DNA of 64,000 nt from Paenibacillus lycopersici (GTDB lineage: Bacteria; Bacillota; Bacilli; Paenibacillales; Paenibacillaceae): positions 5,747,001 to 5,811,000 of the forward strand of contig NZ_CP048209.1 of NCBI RefSeq assembly GCF_010119935.1, in the 5' to 3' direction. Shown here piece by piece: positions 1 to 7,868 of the stretch. Under the pieces are notes generated by a model. That model had not been told where the DNA came from and did not search any database. It saw nothing but the letters and a program-made list of their open reading frames with translations. The translations under genes and the position numbers were made by a program. Each line of letters starts with the position of its first letter. Position 1 is the first letter of the stretch.

Positions 1-357
1 GGCCATGTCGCCGTCTGCGCGCAGGCGACGGAAGAACAGCCCTCCGGCAAAACGGAAGCCGGCGAAGGCGTGTTCCGGCGCGGTGGGTTTCCGCCGATCC
101 GCATCAAGCTGCCGGATACGCCGGAATTCACGCCGAGCAACGCCTTGAGCAAGGATGAGCTGCTCGCCGGACTCGACAGGGTCGATCGCGACATGCGCGC
201 ATGGGAGCCGCGGCTCGCCGCCGTTCATCCGAACATGAAGGTGCGCCACGACGGCTTCGGCTGGCTGAACGCGCGGGAATGGTTCGACTTGATCGGCATG
301 CATTTCCGCCACCATCTCCGGCAGAAGGCGGAATTGGAGGCGCTTACGGAGGCGTAG
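1..357 (+). CDS. DinB/DUF1569-like protein, C-terminal part (5' end outside window)
   Basis: The reading frame is open from base 1 and ends at the TAG at 355-357, so only the last 118 codons are present. The tail carries a W-x-x-LIGMHFRHHLRQK segment. The closely spaced histidines in the last helix are typical of the DinB / DUF1569 four-helix-bundle superfamily, in which His residues hold a metal; members are mostly uncharacterised or thiol-dependent enzymes. The family call rests on this C-terminal pattern only. The 3' flank is a tandem array, and the next gene is convergent. Confidence 0.6.
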   Translation, partial: GHVAVCAQATEEQPSGKTEAGEGVFRRGGFPPIRIKLPDTPEFTPSNALSKDELLAGLDRVDRDMRAWEPRLAAVHPNMKVRHDGFGWLNAREWFDLIGMHFRHHLRQKAELEALTEA

Positions 358-407
358 AGGCAGGGGCGAAGGCGGGGAGCTAGGGGGCGCTGCTTGGCGC
401 AGCAAAG

Positions 408-492
408 GCGTTGCAAGGGCAAAGCTAGGCGCTGCAAGGGCAAAGCTAGGCGCTGCAAGGGCAAAGCTAGGCGCTGCAAGGGCAAAGCTAAG
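408..492. repeat. 21-bp tandem repeat, four units
   Basis: The unit GCGCTGCAAGGGCAAAGCTAG repeats head to tail at 408, 429, 450 and 471, with one or two substitutions and an inserted base in the last copy. A partial fifth copy follows. The unit is in frame for translation (a KARRCKGKARRCKG-type repeat), but no start, ribosome binding site or conserved product supports a protein. It directly precedes the 52-bp array. Confidence 0.85.
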
Positions 493-519
493 GCGCTGCA
501 AGGAGTATTCGCGGTAATT

Positions 520-1300
520 TGTAAAGACCTCTGCTTGAAAAGTTGCCCAAGCGGCAACTTTTTCGGCATAACTGCCGGTCTCCGGCTTGAAAAGTTGCCC
601 AAGCGGCAGCTTTTTCAGCGGCATTGCCGGTCTCCGGCTTGAAAAGTTGCCCAAGCGGCAGCTTTTTCAGCGTAATTGCCGGTCCCCGGCTTGAAAAGTT
701 GCCCCGGCGGCAACTTTTTCGGCGGCATTGCCGGTCTCTGGCTTAAAAAGTTGCCCAAGCGGCAACTTTTTCGGCATAACTGCCGGTCTCCGGCTTGAAA
801 AGTTGCCCCGGCGGCAGCTTTTTCGGCGTAATTGCCGGTCTCCGGCTTGAAAAGTTGCCCAAACGGCAACTTTTTCGGCGGCATTGCCGGTCTCCGGCTT
901 GAAAAGTTGCCCCGGCGGCAACTTTTTCGGCGGCATTGCCGGTCTCCGGCTTGAAAAGTTGCCCCGGCGGCAGCTTTTTCGGCGGCATTGCCGGTCTCCG
1001 GCTTGAAAAGTTGCCCAAGCGGCAGCTTTTTCGGCGTAATTGCCGGTCTCCGGCTTGAAAAGTTGCCCAAGCGGCAACTTTTTCGGCGGCATTGCCGGTC
1101 TCCGGCTTAAAAAGTTGCCCCGCCGGCAACTTTTTCGGCGTAATTGCCGGTCTCCGGCTTGAAAAGTTGCCCCGGCGGCAGCTTTTTCGGCGTAATTGCC
1201 GGTCTCCGGCTTGAAAAGTTGCCCCGGCGGCAACTTTTTCGGCGGCATTGCCGGTCTCTGGCTTAAAAAGTTGCCCAAGCGGCAGCTTTTTCAGCAGCCA
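520..1300. repeat. 52-bp tandem array of terminator-like hairpins, about 15 units
   Basis: Fifteen units of exactly 52 bp. The element AAAAGTTGCC starts at 538, 590, 642, 694, 746 and so on to 1266. Each unit holds AAAAGTTGCC, a 5-nt loop (CAAGC, CCGGC, CAAAC or CCGCC) and GGCAACTTTTT, so it can form a 9-10 bp hairpin with A-tract and T-tract flanks on both strands. Several units change the right arm to GGCAGC, which keeps a G-U wobble in plus-strand RNA. Because 52 is not a multiple of 3, all long open frames here switch product and are artefacts. The array lies between convergent genes. Confidence 0.9.
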
Positions 1301-1317
1301 GGTAGCAAGCTACAAGC

Positions 1318-1360
1318 AAAAAACCCTCCAGATTCGCGTCGTCCGCGATTCGGAGGGTTC
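1318..1360 (-). terminator. Rho-independent terminator of the iron-uptake operon
   Basis: Arms AACCCTCC (1322-1329) and GGAGGGTT (1352-1359) enclose a further imperfect stem. Read on the minus strand the hairpin is followed by a run of T. It lies about 75 bp after the stop of the heme monooxygenase gene. Confidence 0.75.
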
Positions 1361-1434
1361 TTTGCTTGTCCTGATAACAGCCGGAATGCCGGAGCATCCG
1401 GCCGGGTTCTTCATTTCCGGAAGTACGGCCCTTC

Positions 1435-1935
1435 TCAGGTGCCGGCTTCCGCAGCGGCGGCCTCGGCCGGCAAATGCGAGACGACGACGTTGTACGTCGT
1501 GACTTTGCTGCTGATGACCGGGCTGTTCGCCGGGGCGCCGCTGGATGCATGGCCGCCCTGACTGCTGCCATGGGCAGCATGTTCCGCCCCGCTTGCTTGG
1601 GCGCCGTGACCTTGCGCCGGCGCGGCATGGGCCTGCGCGTGCTGCTCCTGCTGCGGGAATTGCTCTTCCGCGCGGGCAGCTCCGCCGGCCGCTTCGCCGC
1701 GGCGGGTATGCGCCTGACGGAACGCGTCGCTGTTCGTCCACGCATTGAACGCTTCCTCGCTCTCCCAAGCCGTACAGATCCGCACTTCCTCCGTTTCGTC
1801 CGAAAGAACGGCATGCAGCACTTCCATGCGGACGAAGCCCGGGAAGGTGTGCACGCTCTTCGGCGAACGGAAACGATCCACGACCGCATCCGCCGCGCCC
1901 GCCCTAATCTCGAAACGGTTCTCTACAATAATCAT
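1435..1935 (-). CDS. IsdG/IsdI-type heme-degrading monooxygenase with His/Ala/Gly-rich insertion
   Basis: 166 residues. The first ~85 residues are an antibiotic-biosynthesis-monooxygenase (ABM) ferredoxin-like fold. Asn6, Trp66 and His76 fall at the positions of the catalytic triad of Staphylococcus IsdI, so heme degradation with iron release in the cytoplasm is the likely role. The start is the ATG at 1935, with AAGGAG 8 nt upstream; an upstream in-frame start would add ten residues without a better ribosome binding site. Residues ~82-140 are a Gln/Ala/His/Gly-rich low-complexity stretch, followed by a short beta-like tail. It is the last gene after the ABC ATPase (33-bp gap) and is probably part of the Fur-controlled operon. 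Activity on heme is inferred from the triad. Confidence 0.8.
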   Translation of the reverse strand: MIIVENRFEIRAGAADAVVDRFRSPKSVHTFPGFVRMEVLHAVLSDETEEVRICTAWESEEAFNAWTNSDAFRQAHTRRGEAAGGAARAEEQFPQQEQHAQAHAAPAQGHGAQASGAEHAAHGSSQGGHASSGAPANSPVISSKVTTYNVVVSHLPAEAAAAEAGT

Positions 1936-1968
1936 GCCGCTTGCTCCTTCCTTCGCTCTCGACAACTA

Positions 1969-2787
1969 TTATGCCGTCTCGGCCTTCGCCTCATGCCTTG
2001 CAATGCCGCAAGGCATATAGACCGGCACGCCGTCGTCATTGTATATCTTCGCCTCGATGCCGAACACCTCGCGGAAGAAATCCGCCTTGAACAGGTCGGC
2101 AGGCCGTCCTTCCCGCACGATCGCGCCTTGCTTCATCGCCACGATGCGGTCGCAATAGCGGGCGGCCTGGTTCAAGTCGTGCAGCACCATGATGACGGTG
2201 ATCCCCTGCTCGCGGTTCAGCTGCTGGATCAGCTCCATCAATTCCAGCTGATGCGCGATATCGAGATACGTCGTCGGCTCGTCGAGCAGCAGCAGCTTCG
2301 GCGTCTGCGCCATGCACATCGCCAGCCACGCCCGCTGCCGCTCGCCGCCGGACAGTTCCTGCAGCGGCCGGTGCTGAAGCGTCTGCAGGCTCGTCACCCG
2401 CAGCGCCCAATCGACGACCTCTTCGTGCTTGCCCCTGCATTCCTCGTACCATTTCAAATGCGGATTGCGTCCCCGGCGCACAAGCTCGCGCACCGTGATG
2501 TCCTGCACCTGCTCCTGCGATTGCGTCAGCATCGTCATATGCCGGGCGATCGATTTCGTATCCATCCCGGCCATGTCCCTGCCGTCCATCTCGACCTTGC
2601 CGCCCTGCGGCGATACGAGCCTGGCCAGCATGCGCAGCACGGTCGACTTGCCCGAGCCGTTCGGCCCGACAATGCCCAGCCATTCGCCGGGCGCCACGCT
2701 CAGGTCGAATCCGTTCACGATGGCCGATTCGCGTCCGTAGCCGTATTTCAGGCCGGAAGCCGCCAACGCCGGCGTCTTCGTCGTCAT
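1969..2787 (-). CDS. FecE/FhuC-family iron-complex ABC transporter ATPase
   Basis: 272 residues, a full-length nucleotide-binding subunit. Walker A GPNGSGKST is at 41-49, the Q-loop Gln at 89, the signature LSGGERQR at 145-152, Walker B Asp169-Glu170 and the switch His203. It closely follows the FecE/FhuC/HmuV pattern of ATPases that power siderophore or heme import. Its start overlaps the permease stop by 4 bp (ATGA), which indicates translational coupling. Substrate choice between heme and siderophore cannot be read from the ATPase; the neighbouring heme monooxygenase favours heme. Confidence 0.93.
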   Translation of the reverse strand: MTTKTPALAASGLKYGYGRESAIVNGFDLSVAPGEWLGIVGPNGSGKSTVLRMLARLVSPQGGKVEMDGRDMAGMDTKSIARHMTMLTQSQEQVQDITVRELVRRGRNPHLKWYEECRGKHEEVVDWALRVTSLQTLQHRPLQELSGGERQRAWLAMCMAQTPKLLLLDEPTTYLDIAHQLELMELIQQLNREQGITVIMVLHDLNQAARYCDRIVAMKQGAIVREGRPADLFKADFFREVFGIEAKIYNDDGVPVYMPCGIARHEAKAETA

Positions 2788-3818
2788 CGTCTAGCCCCCC
2801 TTCGCAGCAAATAGAGAAAGAACGGCGCGCCGAGCAGCGCGAGCAGAATGCCCACGGGAAACTCGATCGGGTCGAACCAGCTGCGCGCAGCCGTGTCCGC
2901 CGCAATGACGAGCGCCCCGCCGCCGATCGCGGAGATCGGCAGGAAAATCCGGTAATCGTTGCCGACAAGCAGCCTGACGATGTGCGGAACGACAAGTCCG
3001 ACGAAGCCTACCATGCCCACGATGCTGATCGCCGCGCCGGCGAGGAAGGTCGAGAGCAGAATAATGAGCAGCCTGCCGATTTCGACGCGGCTGCCGAGAA
3101 GCTTGGCGGCATCGTCGCCGAGCACGAGCAGGTTCGCCGTCTTGATCAGAAATACGGACCCGATCATGCCGATGACGGTGTACGGAAGCAGCGTATCGAA
3201 ATGCGGCCAGCTTCGTCCGTTCAGGCTGCCCGACATCCAAGGAAGAACGGCCTGCACTTTCTCGCTGTTCAGAATCATGAGCGCGGTCATCGCCGCGCCG
3301 AGCAGCGAGTTGACGGCAACGCCGGCAAGCACGAGCCGCAGCGGCGAAGCGCCGCCTTTCCAAGCCAGGACGTAGACGACGGTCGCCGCCGCCAAAGCGC
3401 CCAGAAACGCGGAAATCGGCAGATACGCGATATGCTCCGGGAACAGGATCATAATGACGACCGCGGCCAGACCGCCGCCGGACGACACGCCGATAATGCC
3501 GGGATCGGCAAGCGGATTACGGAATACGCCTTGCAGGAACGCACCGGCCACAGCCAGACAGACGCCTGCCAGCAGGCCGGTCAATACGCGGGGAAGCCGC
3601 AAATTCCATACGATCTGGCGCGCTTCCGAATCGGAGTTGTGCAGCAGCGAAGTCCAAACTTCCCGCGCCGGAATCGGGATGGCGCCGGACATCAGACCCA
3701 CGAGCGCGGCGGCCAGCAGCAGTACCAGGCTGATGATCAGCACGGCGCTTCTGCGGGCCGTGCGGGAGAGCGCGGCTTGCTGCGCGCGCTCCCTGCCCGT
3801 TGCTAGTGTAGAAGACAT
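2784..3818 (-). CDS. FecCD-family iron-complex ABC transporter permease
   Basis: 344 residues with about ten hydrophobic segments after a short cytoplasmic N-terminus. The family hallmarks are RLPRVLTGLLAGVCLAVAG (TM2), FRNPLADPGIIGVSSGG and, near the C-terminus, GMVGFVGLVVPHIVRLLVG, the coupling loop to the ATPase. Only one permease gene is present, so the transporter is probably a permease homodimer with two ATPases, as in BtuCD/HmuUV. The start is 4 bp after the stop of the binding protein and the end overlaps the ATPase start, so it sits in a compact operon. Confidence 0.93.
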   Translation of the reverse strand: MSSTLATGRERAQQAALSRTARRSAVLIISLVLLLAAALVGLMSGAIPIPAREVWTSLLHNSDSEARQIVWNLRLPRVLTGLLAGVCLAVAGAFLQGVFRNPLADPGIIGVSSGGGLAAVVIMILFPEHIAYLPISAFLGALAAATVVYVLAWKGGASPLRLVLAGVAVNSLLGAAMTALMILNSEKVQAVLPWMSGSLNGRSWPHFDTLLPYTVIGMIGSVFLIKTANLLVLGDDAAKLLGSRVEIGRLLIILLSTFLAGAAISIVGMVGFVGLVVPHIVRLLVGNDYRIFLPISAIGGGALVIAADTAARSWFDPIEFPVGILLALLGAPFFLYLLRRGARR

Positions 3819-3822
3819 TGAA

Positions 3823-5097
3823 TTAGTTCACCTGCAGCAGCAATTTGTTGATGGCCTGAACCGCCTGCGGCGCCCGCAGCCCCGGGTTCGCGGCGAACAA
3901 ATCCGAAGGCAGCACTTCGAAGCGGTCGTTCTTCACGGCCGACAAGCTCTTCCAAGCCGGATTCGTCTCGAATTGTTTCTTGAAGCTCGCTTTCACTTCA
4001 TCCGCGTCGCCGTGCGCAATAAACAGAATCAAATCCGGGTTGGCCGCGATGATCCGTTCCAGGCTGAGATCCGCGTATTGCGGCATTTCGGCCAATGCTT
4101 TGAAACCGGACGCAACGTTCTTGCCGCCCGCAAGCTCCAGGAAATTGCCCGGATAGCTCGACGGCAGCGCGACTACGAAGCTGCCTGGCGCGCCGTAGAC
4201 GATCAGCGTCTTCGGTGCCGTGCCCGGCTTCTTAAGCGAGGAAACGTCAGTATTCATTTGCTTGATCAGCTGTTCGGCTTTCGTTTCTTGGCCGAGCACT
4301 TTGCCGTACAACCGGATGGAAGCTTGAATTTCCGTAAACGTATTATGCGAGTTGAACATCACTTGCGTGCCGAGCTTCTCGATCGTCGCCTGCTGCGACT
4401 TGAGCGACGGGCTGGCGATGACGAGATCGGGTTTCAACGCCGCCAGCTTCTCGAACTCGATGCCGTGCGTGCTGCCGACTTCCGGAACGGAAGCCGCCGC
4501 CGGCGGATATACGGTGCCGAGCGCAGTCGAACGGCCGACGACGGTACTGCCGAGCGCGTAGATGATTTCCGTATCGGACGACGACAGCGTGACGATGCGC
4601 TGCGGCTTCTTCTTAAGCGTGAACGGGCCCGTGCTCGTATTCACGGTCAACGTGCTGCTGATCGCAACCGTCGACGAAGCGGAGCTGTAAGAAACCCATT
4701 TGCCGAACGCTTCGGATACGAGGCGCAGCGGCACGTACGTTTTGCCGCTGATGAGAACCGGAGCGGCCTCGAGCGACTTGGAGGAACCGTTTATGTAAGC
4801 CGTGCGGGAACCGACCGTCAGCTTGACGGTGGTGCTGCCTTGGACAGCGGATACGGTTTTATTCTTCGCATCCCAGCTTGCTTTGCCGCCGAGCGCGCTT
4901 ACGATGCCGCTGTACGGAACGAGCGTGCGGCCGTTGACGATTGTAGGCGCCGCGTCGAGCGAGAGCGATTTCCCGTCCAACGTTACTTTCACGGACGAGC
5001 TTGCCGCCTCGGCCGTATGGCCCGCACTGAAACTTGCCGCCGGTGCCAGCAGCACCGCTGCCGCCAATACACCGCGAGATAGAACTTTCGAAAACAC
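3823..5097 (-). CDS. Iron/heme-binding protein with N-terminal copper-amine-oxidase-like stalk
   Basis: 424 residues from the GTG at 5097, which has AGGGGG 7 nt upstream; a longer frame adds 13 residues inside the Fur box region and is unlikely. Order of parts: signal peptide with a Sec-type AEAA site, no lipobox; residues ~35-150 a copper-amine-oxidase N-terminal-like domain (two copies of the 'APxIxxGxTxVPxR'-type motif); residues ~160-424 a FepB/BtuF-type periplasmic-binding fold (PQRIVTLSSSDTEIIYALG start). It should capture the iron complex outside the membrane for the FecCD/FecE pair downstream. Lack of a lipid anchor is unusual for a Gram-positive binding protein; the stalk may give wall attachment (inference). 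It is first in the operon and has two Fur boxes in its promoter region. Confidence 0.88.
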   Translation of the reverse strand: MFSKVLSRGVLAAAVLLAPAASFSAGHTAEAASSSVKVTLDGKSLSLDAAPTIVNGRTLVPYSGIVSALGGKASWDAKNKTVSAVQGSTTVKLTVGSRTAYINGSSKSLEAAPVLISGKTYVPLRLVSEAFGKWVSYSSASSTVAISSTLTVNTSTGPFTLKKKPQRIVTLSSSDTEIIYALGSTVVGRSTALGTVYPPAAASVPEVGSTHGIEFEKLAALKPDLVIASPSLKSQQATIEKLGTQVMFNSHNTFTEIQASIRLYGKVLGQETKAEQLIKQMNTDVSSLKKPGTAPKTLIVYGAPGSFVVALPSSYPGNFLELAGGKNVASGFKALAEMPQYADLSLERIIAANPDLILFIAHGDADEVKASFKKQFETNPAWKSLSAVKNDRFEVLPSDLFAANPGLRAPQAVQAINKLLLQVN

Positions 5098-5115
5098 AAT
5101 ACCAGCCCCCTGAAC

Positions 5116-5134
5116 GATAATGAGAATCAATATC
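5116..5134. promoter_or_regulatory. Fur box 1 (leader-proximal)
   Basis: GATAATGAGAATCAATATC matches the classical 19-bp Fur box (GATAATGATAATCATTATC) at 17 positions. It lies between the promoter -10 element and the ribosome binding site of the iron-uptake operon. Confidence 0.8.
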
Positions 5135-5153
5135 AATTATGATTACAAGGACT

Positions 5154-5183
5154 ATATTAGTCGATAATGATTCTCATTGTCAA
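5154..5183 (-). promoter_or_regulatory. Sigma-A-type promoter of the iron/heme operon
   Basis: On the minus strand TTGACA (5183-5178) and TAATAT (5159-5154) are separated by 18 bp, about 57 bp before the GTG start. The second Fur box lies between and over these elements, which suits repression by iron-loaded Fur. Confidence 0.65.
5163..5181. promoter_or_regulatory. Fur box 2 (in promoter)
   Basis: GATAATGATTCTCATTGTC matches the 19-bp Fur consensus at 16 positions and fills the -35/-10 spacer of the minus-strand promoter. Two boxes about 47 bp apart suggest tight iron repression. Confidence 0.8.
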
Positions 5184-5309
5184 TGAAAAATTAACCATCC
5201 ATGGACATTTATTTTGGTTGTTCGGCCGACGTCGGCCAGCCGCATCGACGCCTTTCCGAATGAAGGATTCCCCCCCTGCAATTCTGCATATTTATTTATT
5301 GTAACGTCA

Positions 5310-5338
5310 TTGACACCAGCATTTCTATTGTTTATTAT
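5310..5338 (+). promoter_or_regulatory. Sigma-A promoter of the carbamoyltransferase-like gene
   Basis: TTGACA (5310-5315) and TATTAT (5333-5338) with an ideal 17-bp spacer lie about 55 bp before the start codon. The ARG boxes begin at the -10 element. Confidence 0.75.
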
Positions 5339-5374
5339 GAATATTAATATCAATAAAATGAATAATTATTCATA
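5336..5374. promoter_or_regulatory. Tandem ARG boxes (ArgR/AhrC operator)
   Basis: The 18 bp at 5357-5374, AATGAATAATTATTCATA, fit every position of the ARG box consensus WNTGAATWWWWATTCANW. An imperfect box (TGAATATTAATATCA core) lies 3 bp upstream at about 5336-5353. The paired arrangement downstream of the -10 element is typical of arginine-repressor control. Confidence 0.75.
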
Positions 5375-5391
5375 ACTGCGAGGTGCCCGAA

Positions 5392-6306
5392 TTGAACCAT
5401 TTTCTATCGATGCAAGAATTGAACCGCGATGATCTGATGCATATTATCCAGACCGGCATTGATATCAAGCGGCATCCCGAACGCTACGCCACCGCCTGCG
5501 ACCGGAAAGGCGCGCTGCTGCTATTTCAGAAAACATCGACCCGCACGAACCTGAGCTTCCAATCCGGTATTAACCAAATGGGCGGCTATACAGTAGCGAT
5601 GGATTGGCAGTCGAGCAATTTCAGCATCTCCCCCATCCGGTACGAAGCCCGTTATGCGTCGCGCAACTGCGATTTCATCGTGGCCCGGTTGAAGAAGCAC
5701 GCCGATCTGCAGGAGCTTGCCGCGTATGCGACGGTGCCGGTCATCAACGGCTGCTGCGACCGCTACCATCCGTGTCAGGCGCTGGCCGATCTGATGACGA
5801 TCTACGAGGTATCGGGCACGTTCGAAGGCATTACGGTCACCTATGTCGGCATCCTGAACAATGTCGCCAATTCCCTGATCGCCGGCTGCGTCACGCTCGG
5901 CATTCGCCTGCAGCTCGTCACGCCGATCGTCAACGAAGCTTCATGGGACGGCCTTCTGATGGACCGCGCCATCGGCAGCGGGCTCGTGACGAGAATGGAC
6001 TCGTTAACCGAAGCGGCCGCCCAGTCCGACTATGTCTACACGGACACCTGGGTCGACATGGAGCATTTCCACAATGCGGACTACGAGGCGGTCAAGGATT
6101 TCCGGATGCAGACGATGCTGCCTTATCAGCTGAACCGCAAAGCGCTGAACGGCAGCACGCCATACATTATGCATGACATGCCCATTCACCCCGGTTTCGA
6201 GATCGAGGAAGAGCTGATCGAATCCGCCGGATCGATCATCTACCAGCAGGCCGAGAACCGGATGCACGCGCAGAAAGCGCTGCTGCTCTATCTGCAGGGC
6301 AATTGA
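5392..6306 (+). CDS. Ornithine/aspartate carbamoyltransferase-superfamily protein with divergent substrate loops
   Basis: 304 residues from the TTG at 5392, chosen because GAGGTG sits 6 nt upstream; the in-frame GTG at 5383 lies on that ribosome binding site. The fold signatures are present: carbamoyl-phosphate loop STRTN (49-53, normally STRTR) and the HPCQALADLMTI loop. The ornithine-binding SMG loop reads DME (in DTWVDMEHF) and the HCLP loop reads HDMP (HDMPIHPGFEI), losing the catalytic Cys of true ornithine carbamoyltransferases. The C-terminal helix (AENRMHAQKALLL) is conserved. It therefore probably transfers carbamoyl to an amine other than ornithine; the acceptor is unknown. ARG boxes upstream tie it to arginine metabolism. 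It is divergent from the iron-uptake operon. Confidence 0.75.
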   Translation: MNHFLSMQELNRDDLMHIIQTGIDIKRHPERYATACDRKGALLLFQKTSTRTNLSFQSGINQMGGYTVAMDWQSSNFSISPIRYEARYASRNCDFIVARLKKHADLQELAAYATVPVINGCCDRYHPCQALADLMTIYEVSGTFEGITVTYVGILNNVANSLIAGCVTLGIRLQLVTPIVNEASWDGLLMDRAIGSGLVTRMDSLTEAAAQSDYVYTDTWVDMEHFHNADYEAVKDFRMQTMLPYQLNRKALNGSTPYIMHDMPIHPGFEIEEELIESAGSIIYQQAENRMHAQKALLLYLQGN

Positions 6307-6509
6307 GCGGGCGCCGGCCCGGAGAAGCATAAGGTGAAATAGCTGTCGCCAACCTGCAAAATCGCGTCACCGGAATGGAGTCCGGCGGCGCCTTTTGTCG
6401 TTGGTCCGCCTGGCCTGCCGATCGGACAGGCAAACCTGCGGCTCTCGATTGATATATTAGCGCTGAAACGGAGTGTAAAAAATGGGGGAGGCGTTACCCG
6501 AGGATTGCC

Positions 6510-6612
6510 CGACCGGAGAAGCGACATTCACCTTGAGGAACTTCGCTCGACCGGAGAAGCGTCATTCGTGAGGATCTTCATCGATTGGAGAAACGCCGTT
6601 CGATTCGGAGGA
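6510..6612. repeat. Imperfect ~36-bp repeats in a gene-poor spacer
   Basis: Three degenerate copies of a GACCGGAGAAGCGTCATTCG-like unit occur in the 6307-6732 spacer. The rest of the spacer shows no convincing gene; small open frames there lack ribosome binding sites and family features. Confidence 0.4.
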
Positions 6613-6736
6613 CCGTCACTCGGGCCAGCCCGTTAAGCCCTTCCGTTCCCTTCACGATGTTGTCTTGCTGGTCGATCATTGTTTGCATGAATTTCAGCAT
6701 CGCCTGCAGCTCCGATTCCGAGAAAGAATCCTGTGA
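6578..6736 (-). pseudogene. Possible C-terminal relic of a MarR-like regulator
   Basis: In one minus-strand frame, 52 codons ending at the TGA at 6578 read as an amphipathic helix (SESELQAMLKFMQTMIDQQ...), like the last dimerisation helices of MarR-type regulators. No DNA-binding part is found upstream, because the nitroreductase gene begins there. MarR regulators are often divergent from nitroreductase or exporter genes, so a decayed partner is plausible, but the similarity is by eye and short. Confidence 0.25.
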
Positions 6737-7758
6737 ATGTTTCCACGACGATAAGAGAACGCAGAACCATCCGGAAATTCAAACCGACGCCGATCGCGCA
6801 AGAATTGATCGTTTCCTTGCTGAACAAGGCGATAGGCTTGTACGAAGCCGACGGAACGCCGCACTGGCGCTGTTTGCACTACAGCACGGCGGGAGCTCGC
6901 CAAAGACTGGCCGAGAGCATGTTTGCCAAGATAACGGCGAGCAAGCTCGGGAAGCTCCTTCCCGCCAAAATGATTGATCTTCTCACCAAACAAGTCACAA
7001 CCACGCCTGTTCATTTGGTCTTCATTGCCGCATCCGCCGACAGCCGGCGGCAGAGCGACGAGCATTATGCCGCCGTCCGCAGCATCATGCAGTGCTTTCA
7101 GCTGCTCGGCTGGGAATCCGGACTGGGCATGCTGTGGTACACGGATCCCCTGATTGCAAGCGAGTCCTTATATAAGGAAATCGGCTTGCGGGAAGGGGAA
7201 CGATTTGCCGGTATTTTGCACGTCGGCCGCTTCGAGAAAGCGCCAAGAGCCCGGAAGAGAACGCCGGCGGACAAGAATTGGACCGCGCTCGGCGGGAACG
7301 GCGGACCGCATTCGGATCGCCTGCGCATTTCATCGCCAAGCCTGCTGGAGCTGCTGAACGAGGCCGCCTGGGCGCCGAACGACGGACTGCGGGAACCGTG
7401 GCGCTTTATCTATGCGGCCGGCGGCGAAACGGCTGCTACGCGGCCCGCCTCATCCGATGATGCTTCGATAGCGCGTCTTCTGATCGTCGCCAAGGAGGAA
7501 TCCGATCCCCATAAGCAGGAAGAGGATTTTGCGGCGGTATGCTGCTTGATCCAGAACTTTCAATTGCTGGCCAAGTCCAAGCCATGGCATGTGCGCCGCA
7601 TGATCCCGTCATGGATCGACGATCAGGAACAGCGCGGGACTTTCGGGATCCGGCCGCAGGAACGAATCGCGGCGGTGCTGGAGCTGGGGCCGGAGGAGAA
7701 CGTTCGTTATTCCAATAGCTCTCCGGCTCTCCCGCCATTAAACATCACGCATCTATAA
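6733..7758 (+). CDS. Two-domain nitroreductase-family protein
   Basis: 341 residues. Residues ~1-175 form a nitroreductase-like FMN-binding domain (TIRERRTIRKFKPTPI start, late QCFQLLGWESGLGMLWYTD segment). Residues ~195-335 repeat the plan in reduced form (LLNEAAWAPNDGLREPWRF, then CCLIQNFQLLAKSKPWHV). Such fused tandem nitroreductases are known in Bacilli as putative NAD(P)H oxidoreductases. The GTG at 6733 gives the canonical N-terminus; the ribosome binding site (AGAAAG) is weak. The second half may serve structure rather than catalysis. Substrate unknown. Confidence 0.75.
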   Translation: MNVSTTIRERRTIRKFKPTPIAQELIVSLLNKAIGLYEADGTPHWRCLHYSTAGARQRLAESMFAKITASKLGKLLPAKMIDLLTKQVTTTPVHLVFIAASADSRRQSDEHYAAVRSIMQCFQLLGWESGLGMLWYTDPLIASESLYKEIGLREGERFAGILHVGRFEKAPRARKRTPADKNWTALGGNGGPHSDRLRISSPSLLELLNEAAWAPNDGLREPWRFIYAAGGETAATRPASSDDASIARLLIVAKEESDPHKQEEDFAAVCCLIQNFQLLAKSKPWHVRRMIPSWIDDQEQRGTFGIRPQERIAAVLELGPEENVRYSNSSPALPPLNITHL

Positions 7759-7843
7759 AGGCGCAGCCGCGCTTGTCAAGCAGCAGTGCAGCAGCGCCCC
7801 GGAAGGAAACGCATGAACGGTAACTGCATGGACAAAGCTGCGC

Positions 7844-7868
7844 GGAGGCGCGGGAAGCCCGCGCCTCC
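7844..7868 (+). terminator. Perfect 11-bp GC hairpin after the nitroreductase gene
   Basis: GGAGGCGCGGG and CCCGCGCCTCC flank a 3-nt loop. There is no T-run, so termination is uncertain; it is the only strong structure between the nitroreductase and the exporter. Confidence 0.35.

Noticed and set aside
615..1278. Long minus-strand ORFs in the 52-bp array (repeating GNFSSRRPA / KKLPLGQLF / PETGN phrases)
   Set aside because: The 52-bp period cycles all three frames, so every frame shows the same phrases. No ribosome binding site or conserved domain; products of repetition only.
1474..2814. 446-codon plus-strand ORF
   Set aside because: Opposite strand of the heme monooxygenase and ATPase genes, both with unequivocal motifs.
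5357..5374. Third Fur or PerR box
   Set aside because: The palindrome fits the ARG box at every position but lacks the central odd base and spacing of Fur/PerR 7-1-7 sites.
6288..6527. Minus-strand 79-codon ORF after the carbamoyltransferase gene
   Set aside because: Contains a beta-like LHSGDAILQVGDSYF segment but no ribosome binding site, no family match, and Pro/Arg-rich rest.
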